64,000 bases of DNA from Phlebiopsis flavidoalba (lineage: Eukaryota > Basidiomycota > Agaricomycetes > Polyporales > Phanerochaetaceae), in assembly GCA_035772785.1 (NCBI GenBank), contig JAOCPU010000071.1, positions 62,001 to 126,000 on the forward strand. Reading direction: 5' to 3'. The position numbers and the translations under genes were made by a program. This document shows, piece after piece, positions 44,544 to 56,500 of this stretch. Each line of letters opens with the position of its first letter. Position 1 is the stretch's first letter. Under the pieces are notes generated by a model. It ran no database searches, was not told the DNA's origin, and saw only the letters and a program-made list of their open reading frames with translations.

Positions 44544-45185
44544 GTCCAAAATAAGGGGTAGAATGGGGCGAGGAAAGGCAAAGGGAGGGGGAGCGAGCAT
44601 GACGATTGGGGGCTCCCGCTTTAAGGAAAGTTCGGGGAGATTTTGAGCACTGTCCAACGCCGCGAGATGTAGGATGAAGGTTACGACGCGTTTCAGCGGG
44701 ATTCGTCGGCGAACGAACCACGAAACTCGCAGTATGCCCGCCCGAAGTGTCTGCCCTAGGCTGTCTGATCTTACATAGCCGCGCCTGGAAGAAAATATCG
44801 CAATTCTGCCTCAGCTTCGAAGATACCGACCGATTGGCCCCTGAGCACCAGTCGCCGGCGCGGGTACAGCCACAGTCGCCACAGACTCCTACTAGATGGG
44901 AATGCAGTCAACATCAGTTGCGCTGGCAGATCCGGAAGGACCCACCTCGTTGCACTGTCTCACCATCAATGAGAATCCTCACTCAACGAAGGCGTACGGC
45001 GGCAATCGAGCCATAGTCGACCTTTTGAAGCGACTAGTAGTTGGTATAAAGGGCTTGTTCCGTGGGAGACAGTGTGCAGCAAGAGTTATATTACAGGTAA
45101 CACCTAGAGATACATTATCACTGCAAAGTGTCAGTCGATGTAGGACGCTAAGAGAAAGTGACTTACCATAGACATTAAAAAGCCA
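44544..45185. other. Promoter region of the NIS1-like gene
   Basis: Lies between the MIS12 stop and the NIS1-like start, both genes on the minus strand. The 60 bp before the start are CT-rich on the coding strand. A ctttata element occurs near 45,050 (minus strand), rather far from the start. No other gene was recognised. Confidence 0.35.
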
Positions 45186-46090
45186 TCAATCCACGTCCAT
45201 AGAGCCTCCCTCCGGTGCTAGTGCACTGACAGCCTCTTTCACCTCTTCAATGCTACCCACCGCCGTCGCAGAATCAGCCAAGGCGCCGACCGCAGAGCTT
45301 CCCTCGTTTTGCGATTCTTTGGTTCTTGAAAGGAGCTGTTCGATAGCCCAGCCCAGGTATCCAGTTTTGCTTGTCTCCCATGGCCGCTTGCCGGGCTCAG
45401 AGGTGGGACGCGGAAGCCCATCGCCATCGGAAGGGGTGTGCGGGGGTAGGGTTGCAACGGCGTTGTGCATCGCGACGAACTGCTCGGGGAGTTCTAGGAG
45501 TTGCTGAACCTGGGGTGCACGTAGCGAACGCGAAGTCGTTCGAGCCGTCTCTCAGACTGGGCGCGTTGAATGGCAGACTTGCGCACAGCAAGGGCAAAAA
45601 GCCGTTCAAGCTTTCGTTGCTGCGATCCTCGTGAGACATATCTCAGGTGTATGATGAAGAACCGTACCGCTTGAATCTTCCGCCTCAGCTCGCGAATCTC
45701 GTTCACCAGCTCAGTCTCCTTCTCAGGGGTGTGCTCGAGGTTGAGTCCGGCTTGATGTGGTACTACAACAGGCAAGTCGGGCGGGACGGCGAAGATATTT
45801 CTTAGAGACCACAATTCTGAAGTAGTCAAAGGCAATATCGACGTGCGAGTTCAGCAAAGTTTGAAAAGCAACAAGGCCCTGCTCGACTTCTTGCGTGCTG
45901 TCCCAATCCTTGTCGACCTTGTCTTCGCGCTCGGCTGCCCCAACCGACGCAGGAACACCTCCATCGCATCGACAGCTTGACGTACTGCATCGTTCGCTCC
46001 GGTGTCAATTATATCATCAAGTAGAAAACTGTGGCACAAAGCCAACGATTTCGGGTAGGAGGACTCCAGGGGTGGTGGTCGTTGGGACAT
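45186..46090 (-). CDS. MIS12: Kinetochore protein Mis12/Mtw1
   Basis: Mis12 is the core coiled-coil subunit of the MIND/Mis12 complex linking inner kinetochore to the Ndc80 complex. From 46,090: MSQRPPP, then (after a shift) LLPEIVGF-PQ and LLDDIID-AND-AVRQAVDAME, the conserved N-terminal motif of the family. Next come DYFELWSLRNIFAVPPDLP and VVVPHQAGLNLEHTPEKETE, followed by a coiled coil LVNEIRELRRKIQA. After an intron (gtacgg...) come QQRKLERLFALAVRKSAIQR and the C-terminal coil and tail, frame clean from 45,470 (MHNAVATLPPHTPSD, GYLGWAIEQLLSR) to EGGSMDVD at 45,186. About 290 residues, typical for fungal Mis12. Two or three indels only. Divergent from dynamin B with a short shared promoter region. 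Confidence 0.85.
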
Positions 46091-46107
46091 GACATATTCA
46101 CGCGCGC

Positions 46108-46195
46108 AATGAGCGTGACAGTCGCGGCTGTCACGATATGTGACATGCGTGGAGGACCCTGCGAGGCTGTGACAGATGTGACAGCTCCCTGTCGG
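46108..46195. promoter_or_regulatory. Cluster of TGTCAC/GTGACA words upstream of MIS12
   Basis: At least six copies of GTGACA or its complement occur within about 90 bp, immediately upstream of the MIS12 start and in the divergent space shared with dynamin B. The TGACAG/CTGTCA core resembles binding sites of TALE homeodomain proteins, which in mushrooms include mating-type factors. A regulatory role is an inference from density alone. Confidence 0.35.
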
Positions 46196-46541
46196 TGGCA
46201 CCGCGACCATGCAGGGTTTCTTTGTTCAAAACGTTCGCCATTGATTCAGAAGAAGCTTTCATCTCGAAAATCGACCTTTTGAACGGCTGACATTTATTAC
46301 TACACTCCGCGCGTCGTTTCGAGAGCCAGGAGCTGTAACCTGCCAAGTCAAGTATTGCGAGGGAACAACCCCGAGCTCTTATCAAATTTTTCTCGATCCA
46401 CCCCTCGAGCTACCAGCACTCATCTCTGCACATCTGATACGAATAGCTCCAGCCTTACTTTACACTCTGAACGTGGAAGGTGACGCACCAAGAAACTTGA
46501 GTACAAGAACGCGCGCAGCAATAAGTATTGACTTGTGCAAT

Positions 46542-49500
46542 ATGGATGATGCTGACATGACCAGGCCCACAACTTGCATCGTGGACGCGCCAGCTTATCC
46601 AACTTATCACCCCGCCTACGTGCACTCGGGTAAGTCGTGACCATATAGACCATAATTCGAACTTACAGGAAGCGGATGATGTCACTATTTGTAGAGCTCA
46701 AACCGACTTCGATCTTCCGAGGATCGCTGTAATCGGTAATCAGAGTGCGGGGAAAGTCAGTCACAGGATATCTTGTTCTCATTGATAATGATTATTGATA
46801 CTTCTGCATGGGAGCTCCTTGGTTGAAGCGATTAGTGGGGTTCGTATGTCCTCGATACACACGCAGAAGAGATCTAAGTACCTCTTGCCAGATTAATGTT
46901 CCGCGAGCACATGGAACGTGCACCAGGTGAACGCACCATCTTACAACTTACGCGAAGAGTGAACTCACGATTAGTCTGCATGCGCACTGATAGGTGTCCA
47001 ATAGAATGCCGTTTGACTGGTAGCAATCAGCCATGGCAATGTCAAGTCCGTTTTTACGACGCATCAGCAGCACCGGGAAGACTATCGAGGAGAAATTCGG
47101 TCCATTCTGTATGAAACATCACAGCTTCGCGAAATGCTCCAGCAGGGGCGCAGCTATCGATACTCAACCCGATGACTGGCACCGAAATTTTTTCGAAAAG
47201 CTCGACATAAACTCCCTACTCGCCGCGCCAGCGACCGCCTGGATCGCCGAAGCACACTGGCATTTGCGAGCGACGTAGTATGCTTGGACGTAGCCGGCCC
47301 CCGGCTGCCCAACCTGTGCGTTCATAGACCTTCCAGGCAAGGATTCCAGGCCATGTCGAGAGTGTCTTAATTATTTGTAATAGGCATCATTTCGACCGTC
47401 GACAAAGGTGAAGATAGTGGCAACATCGACGCGATCAAGCGGATGGTACAGGACCATATTCAGGGAAACACTCTCATTCTGTTAGCCATCACTATGCGTG
47501 GTAAGCTTTTGAAACTTCATGACACGCCAGTATGTTGATGTGGTCGTTATCAGACGATGTGAATAACCAAGGAGCATCACACCTCGCTCAGTTGGCCGCG
47601 ACCCCAATGGTAGTCGAACAATCGGTAGCTAGCGCAGACGTTTGCTCATGTGATAATGTGAAAGCTGACGTATTGCTAAGGTGTACTCACAAAACCTGAC
47701 CTCATCCAGGAGGGCGAAGAAACTAGGGTTGGCTCAATATTCTTGCCGAAGCCTCATGGTCATGAGCTCGCTCGTTGGTCATTCAGCGTTGTTTCCTTTG
47801 CGTTGTACTCACGTCTTCTCAGACGGCTATCACATTACGAAAAACATCTCTCGCCAAAAGAGCTTGAAAGAACACATCAGCCACGATGAGGCCCTTCGAG
47901 CGAGAGGCCCGATTCTTCGACACGACGTTACTCCATGGTCGGCTAAAACCTGAACTACGTTCACGCATGGGTACACCAAAATCTGGCGCGGAAACTAAGC
48001 TTCCTGTTGGGCGCAACTCATCAGCAAGTCGTAAGTCGACATTGTTGTCGATTGCGCCACTAGTCAGGAATCTCAACATTATTTCTTACTAGGATACCTA
48101 ATCTGCTAAAGGAGGCTGAGGTCTGCTCCCTTTCCGAAACGAAGCAATCACTCACCCAGCTCCGCCTCCACCAGCCGCTCATCCGTCCGTCGCACTTGCG
48201 GGGTATGATCCACGACTTTGTTGTAGATGTTCAAGGCGCTCATCAACGGTACCGAGGTTTTCGAAACCCTTCTGCAAAACTGTCGCCCCGTACATCAAAG
48301 GGCTCAAAGGACCATTTGATTTTGAGGCACCGCACCCAACTTCCGGCCCTGGATGTTGTCGGCAGAAGGAAGACATCAAAACGTTTTCAGCTCCAAATAG
48401 ATAACGAAGACGTCGACTTTTCCGGCTGACCGTCCGCACAACCGGTTTTTACTTGAACGAGGTCAAGTCTCGCGTTGAAAGGTGCGACGGGTGCATCCGT
48501 GCCCCAGTTGACCAACTCATCATCCCCGCGTGTGCATTTCAGCTTCCGTACGCGCCAGTTACCATTTCAATGTTCCTTTTTCGGCGAAGATCGCAGTTCA
48601 TACAGGCGGTGCTTGGGTAGGGACTGGGAAGCGCATTGCATGCAATGTCTCAACGACATTCGTGAGGCTATTCTGAATGAGCTGCATGCGCTTTTGTGGA
48701 CGTCCATTTTGGTCGGTTTGGAGGCACGGCGCTTTTGGCCGACGTTTGCATGCTCTGTGACGATCTTGTGGAGAAGCATCGCGCAAAGACGGTCGACCTC
48801 ATTAAATTTCAGCTCGGTCTCGAGGGGTCACCGTTCACAGTGTCTCAATGATCGTTATTTCTCGGCATGCCGAGACCAATATCTTGCACTTTACAAGGAC
48901 GCTCGCAAGGTATGCCTATCTTTCATTCTGTTTATCGTAGGCTGACTTCTCGGACACACTAGTCGTCAACAACATCAGCCGACGAAAACGATATTCAGGA
49001 AGCGTTGGCTTCATTAGCAAGACTCGGGTTCACCGTGACAGCGAGAGACCTTTCCGAAATGTGTACGAAGAAGATTTAAGCATGAAGAAGAGCTCGCTGT
49101 CATGGCAGAGACGTCGGCATATTTTTGCGTAGCGTACAAGGTTTGTCAATCAATGCGCGAACCATTGATCGTTTGTTGATATGATTTGTCCAGCGTCTCA
49201 TTGACAACATCCCCCGCGTCATCGACAGAGGCTTCTTGCGTATGATTTGCAAGGAGCTGCATGGTACATTAATCGCAGGCCTGTTCGCATCACCGGAGAG
49301 GGCGCCGGCGGGAAAGGCAGAACGTTACCTTGCAGAAGACTTACAAGTGAAGGCGGAACGAGCTCGGTCTTTTACTCAAAAAATGGAAAGGCTAGAGGCA
49401 GCTTTAAAAGAGTTACGAAGTGTCCATTTTTGTGAGTAGCACAGACAGAAGGTTCCTCACTGCGCGTAAACGTTCATTGATGTTACTATCACCAGTCTAG

Positions 49501-50210
49501 TCGACCCATCGCACAATGAGACAAGTTCATCAATGAATTCTTCGTCTCCACCAGTCAAGTACGTATACCGTAGATTTTGGACTTCTCTCTCATACTCATG
49601 AGCAAAATCGTCAGTATCCGCGATAGCGAGCCGGAGTATACACCGGCGAATCCGACAATACTCACAGTCGCTGATGACTATGTGGCGCCGGTCAAACCCT
49701 GGATCGCTCGATCCCCCTTACACCACCTCTCGGGCTGACTGTAGCAAGTCGGGGTTTACACCAGTCGCTGATAACTATGTGGCACCGGTCAAGTCTGGAT
49801 CGCTGGATCCCCATTACACCATCTCTTGGATTGACGATCCCGCCTTTCCTGGTCATATGCTCGCATTGCAGAGCATATCCTGCATGATGGAATATCGTCT
49901 TGTCAGCTTCGAAGAGCTCCGTCTACAAGACTACATAAACAAGGTCGGAAAGCTCAATGTATCCGGCTCGCAATGCCCCACCCGACCCCTACGCTAGGTA
50001 TTGGGATCCGGGTTTAATCCCTATACTCTGCACAACTCCATGGAGTATATCTTGCATGCAGACAACTATTGCAACTTCAGTTTCGAAGAGCTCCGCCTTC
50101 AAGACTACGAGCAAGGTCGGAAGACGCGTCCACCGGCCGCCGGTTGCTACGACAGACCCGGAAGAAAACGTAAAACGTACAGCAGACGTGACGCGATAAG
50201 TCGTGATTAA
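46542..50210 (+). CDS. Dynamin-family GTPase B with duplicated NUP98-like tail motif
   Basis: Mx-type dynamin. From the ATG at 46,542: LASWTRQLIQLIT, intron, TDFDLPRIAVIGNQSAGK (intact P-loop split by an intron), SSLVEAISGV, PRAHGTCTR-like, CPIECRLTGSNQPWQCQV, TVDKGEDSGNIDAIKRMVQD and HIQGNTLILLAITMR, DDVNNQGASHLAQLA, TKP-LIQEGEE, SPKEL, EARFFDTT and LRSRMGTP. The middle domain follows (48,480-48,910). The GED is clean at 49,190-49,437 (DNIPRVIDRGFLRMICKELH, ERYLAEDLQVKAERA). Downstream, same strand, after introns, is a tail with two copies of a VADDYVAPVK block (49,666 and 49,763) and two copies of an SFEELRLQDY motif (49,868-49,950 and 50,041-50,126), ending near 50,210. Several shifts. Dynamin identity is certain; the tail as part of this protein is likely but unproven. 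Confidence 0.8.
49666..49836 (+). repeat. Direct repeat of about 73 bp in the dynamin B tail
   Basis: Two copies, 49,666-49,741 and 49,763-49,836, starting AGTCGCTGAT and containing TATGTGGC, CCGGTCAA and GGATCGCT-GATCCCC. They differ at roughly eight positions including small indels. Each encodes VAD-(D/N)-YVAPVK and SLDP-Y-T. Confidence 0.75.
49868..50126 (+). repeat. Duplicated NUP98-like SFEELRLQDY unit
   Basis: Copy 1 at 49,868-49,950 and copy 2 at 50,041-50,126 share GAGYATATCYTGCATG and TTCGAAGAGCTCCG, then CTCAAGACTAC-like bases. Both encode an aromatic residue, S-F-E-E-L-R-L-Q-D-Y and a Gly/Arg/Lys-rich continuation. A comparable S-x-E-E-L-R-x-x-D-Y-x-x-x-R-K signature occurs in NUP98-type nucleoporins. 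Confidence 0.65.
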
Positions 50211-53200
50211 ACGACGATGAGTTCTTTGATATGATAGGCCGTATTTCTTCCTAGGTTACCACGAAAGGGATGGAGTTCGAAGTTTCCATAGCCATAGATA
50301 CACTATTTTCTATATCATGATCGATGGCAGGGCGTTTCATTTCACCGTGCGTGGAGTCCGCTGATGACTTTGTCTCAGCGCACCTCATTAACTGCTGGTA
50401 GTTCAAGCATTGCTTGTGAACGCAATCACTCGTCGACTCGGAGATCCCGATACCGGCGCAAAAGGCTCGTCAATCAATTGAAGAAAACATTGGCAGAGCC
50501 CACGCTATAGCTCGGCTCGAAATGCAGCTATAAACAGCACAGCCTGCATCCCACAGATTATAGAGTTCACAAAAATTGGATTTGGAAGGGGTATGAATCT
50601 AGTCTATGCCACAGTGCGCCCGACAGTCTTGAAGCAAGCCGATACTGGAAGATATGGTTTCTGACCTGACCTGAACAGAGCATAGACCTCACGTGTGGTA
50701 CAAACCGCTCCCTACAGAGCTGGTATCCGACAATGCCGAAAGATCAATGCTCGGTGGTGGGGTCCTCGTTGTAGGTCCGAGGTCCATGTTCAAATCGAAG
50801 AGTCGATACTACTGGCCCCTTCCAGCACCAGGGGGGGTCCACTGCTGCAAGCGCTGAGATCAACATACGCTGGCGCTTCAGAGATCCGTCAACGACCCCG
50901 TGAACCCCTTCGGCGACCGTAGGCATTCTATGCCTCAAGCAGTAGTTGCGGGTACAAGTATGTGTGGGATAGGACCATGCCATAGCTGTCTCAGACACTC
51001 TCTATGTAACTCAAAACATAGTAGACGTTAACATAAACGTTAAGCATGGCAGAAGCCTTGTGCAGCCTTGGTGCAGCCCTCAATCCCACCGAGCTTGGCC
51101 TTCAAAAGCTCGTTCATAAGCTGCAAAACAAAGCAAACTGGCATCCAGATATATAGTATTATCCAAGAGTAAGTATCTCAGCTCATTTCGTCTCCATCAA
51201 CCCAGTTAATAGCCATAACACATAGGGAGCGGTTCCATAGACAGAGGTAGGACCCGTGATACCGATTGATGGCACCACCACAGGGAGGTTGATTTCAGCG
51301 CTAGCAGTAGTGGACCCCCCTTGTCCAGCACCATGTCTAGGTCCGATTGGGAGTCGCACAAAAGGTGGAACATAGTCGCTGTAGTAGCCGATGGCAAATA
51401 GTCGTGCAAGGCTGCGTCCAGAGAGCGGGATGTGGGCTCGACGGGCGACGAAGTCCCGAGATCAGGGAGGGTACCGAGAGGTCGTTCCTCAGTTGTACGT
51501 GTTGCGTTTCGCCTCCAGTGGCCACACTCGTCCGAGTTAGGGCATGAATCGTGTTGCGAGATCAGCAAGAGTGACGCCACAGAAATGCCGAATGTAGTTC
51601 CATCAAGTGAAAACGCGGGACGAGTGAGATGCACGTTTGTTTAGTAAGCCAGAGAAGCGAGTAGCCCTCCAGGAGAAGAACGTGGGGGCCTTCAAGGTCC
51701 ATTGTAGCGGTTTAAGCAAAGTTGCTAAGCGTTGAACACGACAATATACGCACCTTGTCTGGTCCGGTTTCCTTATTCTTGTGAGAGAAGGCGCCGAACA
51801 CGAGCCTTGACTGCTTTGTGCATGGACTTGAATAATTTCATGACAATCTGAGAGCGAGGAAGTAGCTTTGGGACGGTCATGGTAGTCAGAGATGTCCGGG
51901 CGTACCGCGAGGATGTCGATGGCGTTTTTTTCGGGTGGAGTGGTGTCGAGATAGAGGTAAATGACGAAGTAGTTTTTAGGATAGAAGCGTCGGATTTAAA
52001 ACCTCGGCAGGTTTCCCGATGTGGCCACCATCAAAAAACGTTTCCAGGTACCCATTTCCAGACGGGTGTGAGGTTTTCTGGCGGTCATCCTGTGCACCCC
52101 TTTGCCTCCGAAAAATCTAGTCGTGGCATTATCATGTTATACCCGAAGGGTCTACAGCCATATCACAGGTACGCCACCGTGTAATATTCAAAGCTCTCCG
52201 ACAAGTCGCTCGTCTCTGAGACCGCGAGCACATCGGATTCTCGGAATTGTTGACGCTGCACACGTTCAAGGGGTGGCCACCGTAAGATATGAACAACTAA
52301 AGACAAATGAACAGCTCAAAAGTCACCGTGAGCTGACTGATGCGCGCGAGGACACACAAGCCCAGGCGAGGGTTGGATAGCTATCCGAAATATCTTGGCA
52401 GTTTCTAGCACATGAATTCGAAGGGACGGCATAGAGGACACTCGTGGGTAAACTCACATTCATTCCAATGAAGTTTTAACATGGCGTAGCCTTGATTGGA
52501 CTACTTCCGAGACATACCTATCAAGAGCACTCCTCAGTAAGTTGAAGGGTTGAGGGTCATCGATCATCGACGACTACGAGCTCTTGTTGAAAAAAGACTC
52601 TCCTTCGAATATGTGTGATATGATCTGGGTTCGACTTTTTTCAGGATTACCCTCTATGCTTTTCGTCGCGCTCTAAGATGTGCAATGCGCTCATAAGTAC
52701 TTAACAGCATATGACTTGGGGTCTGGGAAGCAGGCTGAAGTTACACACACCTTTCAAGTTTCCGAAGTCAGGTTCGCACGCGGCGGCACTCGAAATGCGT
52801 CTCCAAAGCTCGGGAGTTCTGGATATGAGAAAGAGTGCACGTATAGCCACAATCGTCAGACCTCAGGCCTCAGCATCGGAGGCCTTCAGCCAGTTGAAGC
52901 CAACAATCCAGAAGGCATACATAGACATGAACCGTCTCTATCACAACGCCGCGCTCCGATCGCAAAACTCGCTGCGCGCAATTATCCCAGAACTTGAAAG
53001 CGGCACGAGAACGTAAGCATTCCCCCGGCAATGGTACTACAACCTTCGTTCAAGAGGTACTATCGACGGATGGTCGTGCTGTGAAGGAGCAGATCTTGGG
53101 TGTGTTTATGCCATGCCTATTACCACTGACTAGCCTCAGCAGGCATGCACATGTTTGAGGGTCGCTATCCAAGGGCTAGCTGAGGCAAGCAGCAACGGCT

Positions 53201-53528
53201 GCTGGTGTGACACGACTGGGCTCTCGCAATTGGCGAACTCTCAAGGGCTGAGTCAGCGGATAGGTAGCGCCCCCGTACTAAAAGCAGGCGCCTCTGGCGT
53301 TTCAAAAGACACGTCGGTTACCACGTCTTGGTTAAAACCACCCACGATCTTGTTGTGAATCCGGACTTTGCGACGCGGCTGAGGGGTTGTCTGAAAATCT
53401 GAGCACACGTGTTCTCTTTCTTGTCTAAGAACATAAATCAAACCCGGCGCGACGCCTTCCCGTCTTCGTGGCTGTCTTTTGTGAAATTTGGAACACGCGG
53501 GGCAGTAGTCTACTGACATGATCAGGGG
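50211..53528. other. Unassigned region between dynamins B and C
   Basis: No recognised family. Possible coding pieces: 52,711-53,016 (+), 101 codons, with AFSQLKPTIQKAYIDMNRLY and RSQNSLRAIIPELES, helical and coding-like; 51,206-51,634 (-), 142 codons, with VASLLLISQHD and MVLDKGGPLLLALKS; and 53,253-53,519 (-), starting MSVDYCPACSKFHKRQPRRR. A short inverted similarity of about 33 bp lies at 50,828-50,860 and 51,285-51,317. I cannot name any product here. Confidence 0.35.
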
Positions 53529-56500
53529 ATGGACATTTCCAAAGCTCTAAATTTGCTGCTTGGGCACGTCAGCTCATAAAACTCATAACTACTCTGCGGG
53601 GCGCTTGGGTGAGTTCATTACATCCTCACTAAGACTGGACGCAAGCTGACTTACAAGTTTCGCCCATCGTTCAGGGCCCAGGCGGACTTTGATCTTCCTC
53701 GGATTGCTGTCATTGGAAACGCAGATAGTGCCGGAAAGGTGTGCCCATAACAGCCAATCTTCCCACCAGTCAAACTAACGTACACACAGAGCTCGCTAGT
53801 TGAGGCTATAAGTGGGGTGAGTCTCTGCATGTCATGCTCTCATGTTCTTACTAAATAACGTTCCTACACGCCCACCGTAGATTTAGCGTTTTTCCTCGTG
53901 CCAGTGCGGACATGTACGAGGTATGTTGAGAGTTGTGATACTTGTCAAGTCAGTTTTCATATGACTCGACACTTGCCAGATGCCCACCCTATGGAACTGT
54001 CGACTCACAAGCAGAGCGAGGACCTTGGCAGTGCCAAATTCTTCTCCGACGGGAGACAGACGAAGACGGCCTAGCGAATTCCAACTAACGAAGAGCCATT
54101 CGGTCCGCGCTAACCTCCTGAACCGACAAGTCCCAGCTGGGAGAAATGATCCAGTATTTCGCGCGCATCGAATCGCCATTCTCAACCCCAGTCATGCCCC
54201 TCAAGCTTTTTTGAAACCACTATGATACCAGTAGGCCAACCCGCCCACAAAAAGGTCCACCCGGCTTCTCTCCAAACAGCTACGTACTTCGTTACATATA
54301 AAAAATGTTGTTGTGTACCTGGACAGCTCGGAAGCCCCGGCAACCCCACCCTCCTGCTGCACTTCTCCTTCAATCGACCACTTCCCTCCCAGGACAAGTA
54401 ACCTTGGAATTATCGGGCCCCACGAAACTATCATTCCCTTTCCTAAACCTCAATTCGTTTTTCAACAGGCATTACTTTCAACAGTCGAGAACGAGACCGG
54501 ATACGCACAACATCGATGCTGTTCGTGCCCCCCCCCATGCGTCGAAGAGCACATCAAGGGGCAACACATTCATTTCCTGCTACACAACAACTCAAACCTC
54601 CCCCATGCGCCCGGTATGTCTCTGTCCACGTTTTCATGACATGGGATCATAGCCTGATGCGGTGACTCCGACAAAATAAGATGACACCTACTCAACACTC
54701 ACTCCCCAATGTCCCTGCACAGTTCCATTCTCCGACACACGACTGAGTAGCATGAAGCCTCCAGACATGACCACACACGAGCCCCACTAGCAGCAACAGC
54801 GCGTCTATACCCCGCCCCAGAGCCCCCCCCCCCCACCCCCCCCCCCCCCCCTTCACAGAGACGCAAAGTGTCTCCCCTGATGTATATGTATAGAGACGTA
54901 AGCGGAACGTACCAGTCGTAGCTGTTTAACTGCCGCACAGAATAACACTTAGGTGATCGTATTCTCACCAAGCCATCCGACACTGTGTCCCTATTCACAG
55001 GAAGGCGTGGGAGCGACTCACACCTGGTCTGGGAATACGGCTCAATGAAGGATCCACACACGCCCCCACAAATCCTAACACACAAACGTACGCACCGCGT
55101 CTGCACGCTTACCACAACCACCGCCCTCATGACGATTATCTCAACCCAAATAACATAGATGGGTAATTTCAATGTCACAAGCCACCACGTCCGGTCCGCC
55201 ATATCGCCTAGGGCCAGAATCACTGTGCCTACGAGAAAGACGCACGCGTCGAAGCCGATCAGGCTCGCCGATATATCTCCTAATAGAGAGAAGACGAGAA
55301 AGACGGGAGGCTAACTTTCTTCGAAAGCACTCCTCCCCTGGTCCCAGTCCTCCCCCCTGTAAGGAACCACCACAAAACGACTCCGTTCGCGCGAATGGGT
55401 TACATACGAACTTAATCGGAAGGGAGCTTAGCAACCTTCTCGGATCACTATAGTCGATCGTGCGTTACTACTCGCCCCCCCCCATACTTGCATACTGAAA
55501 CTCACAACACACCACACCTCCTGCCGATAGTCTTCCGACCCTGCGCAAGAACGCGACCAGAGTTCCCTTGACGCCGTGAACGACGCCTCGCCAACTTCCC
55601 ACGCCGCCTCGAACAATCCATCGGTCTTGCATTAACTTCTGGAAATGGTCACCGGCCCTTTCAAAACATTTCGACCGACTCTATAGTCAGCGGCATGGAA
55701 GGTCACGAGGACTCGCCTCCAGCATGCCTGCCGTCCTGCGCTACACAGAAGCAGCTGAAGTGATCAACATCTTGAGTACTGCGCACCAAATTTTTCAAAG
55801 CCATTCAAAACCGCGGGTTCAAAGACGAGGCGGTCTTCCAACTCAACGCCGACGATGACGAAGCACTTACCTGCCAAACCGCAAGAGAAAGCGTGATGTA
55901 AGGACGGGCAACATCACGATATACTCCCGGAGGATATAAGGCTTCGTATATTCACGGACCGGTAAAGCCTACGTTCCGTGTTACTTTCAGCTTGCCTGAC
56001 GCAGTTTGAATACCAGCTCCTTGGATCCCGGCAGCTTCCTTCAAATGTGCCGTTCTCTCGGTATGAAGGTCGCGTGCTCATACGAGACAGAATGCTTCGC
56101 AAGAACTGGGAAGCGTACTGAAATGCAGTGCTTTGACGCTATCTATGACATCACCACCGGCACGTCGAAGATCTACCAGAGCTGACCGATAAATACTTCG
56201 GCAACGCTTGGCAGCGCTTCTCTCACCGCAGACTTACGCATGCCATTGCAATGACCTCCTTCAAACGCACAAGGCCAAGACTGTTGAGATCATCATGCTT
56301 CTCCTGGGCGGCGGAGAATCCCACCGTTTACATCAAAAACGATCACTATTTCACATCCTGTAGAGACAAGTACCTCGCACAATACAAGGCCCGCACGAGC
56401 TGTCAGTGGGCCACAATATTTGTCTTTTCTTGGCTAGCATTCTGACTATACGCATCATAGCATCCTCCCTGCTCCAGAAAATCAAGCGCTGTTGCAGCAA

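Noticed and set aside
54230..55380. Apparent insertion of foreign sequence in dynamin C
   Set aside because: Short dynamin motifs (STVEN, EEHIKG, ILTKPS, EANF, ELSNLLGSL) occur in the right order through the stretch, so it is decayed dynamin sequence plus introns rather than an insertion.
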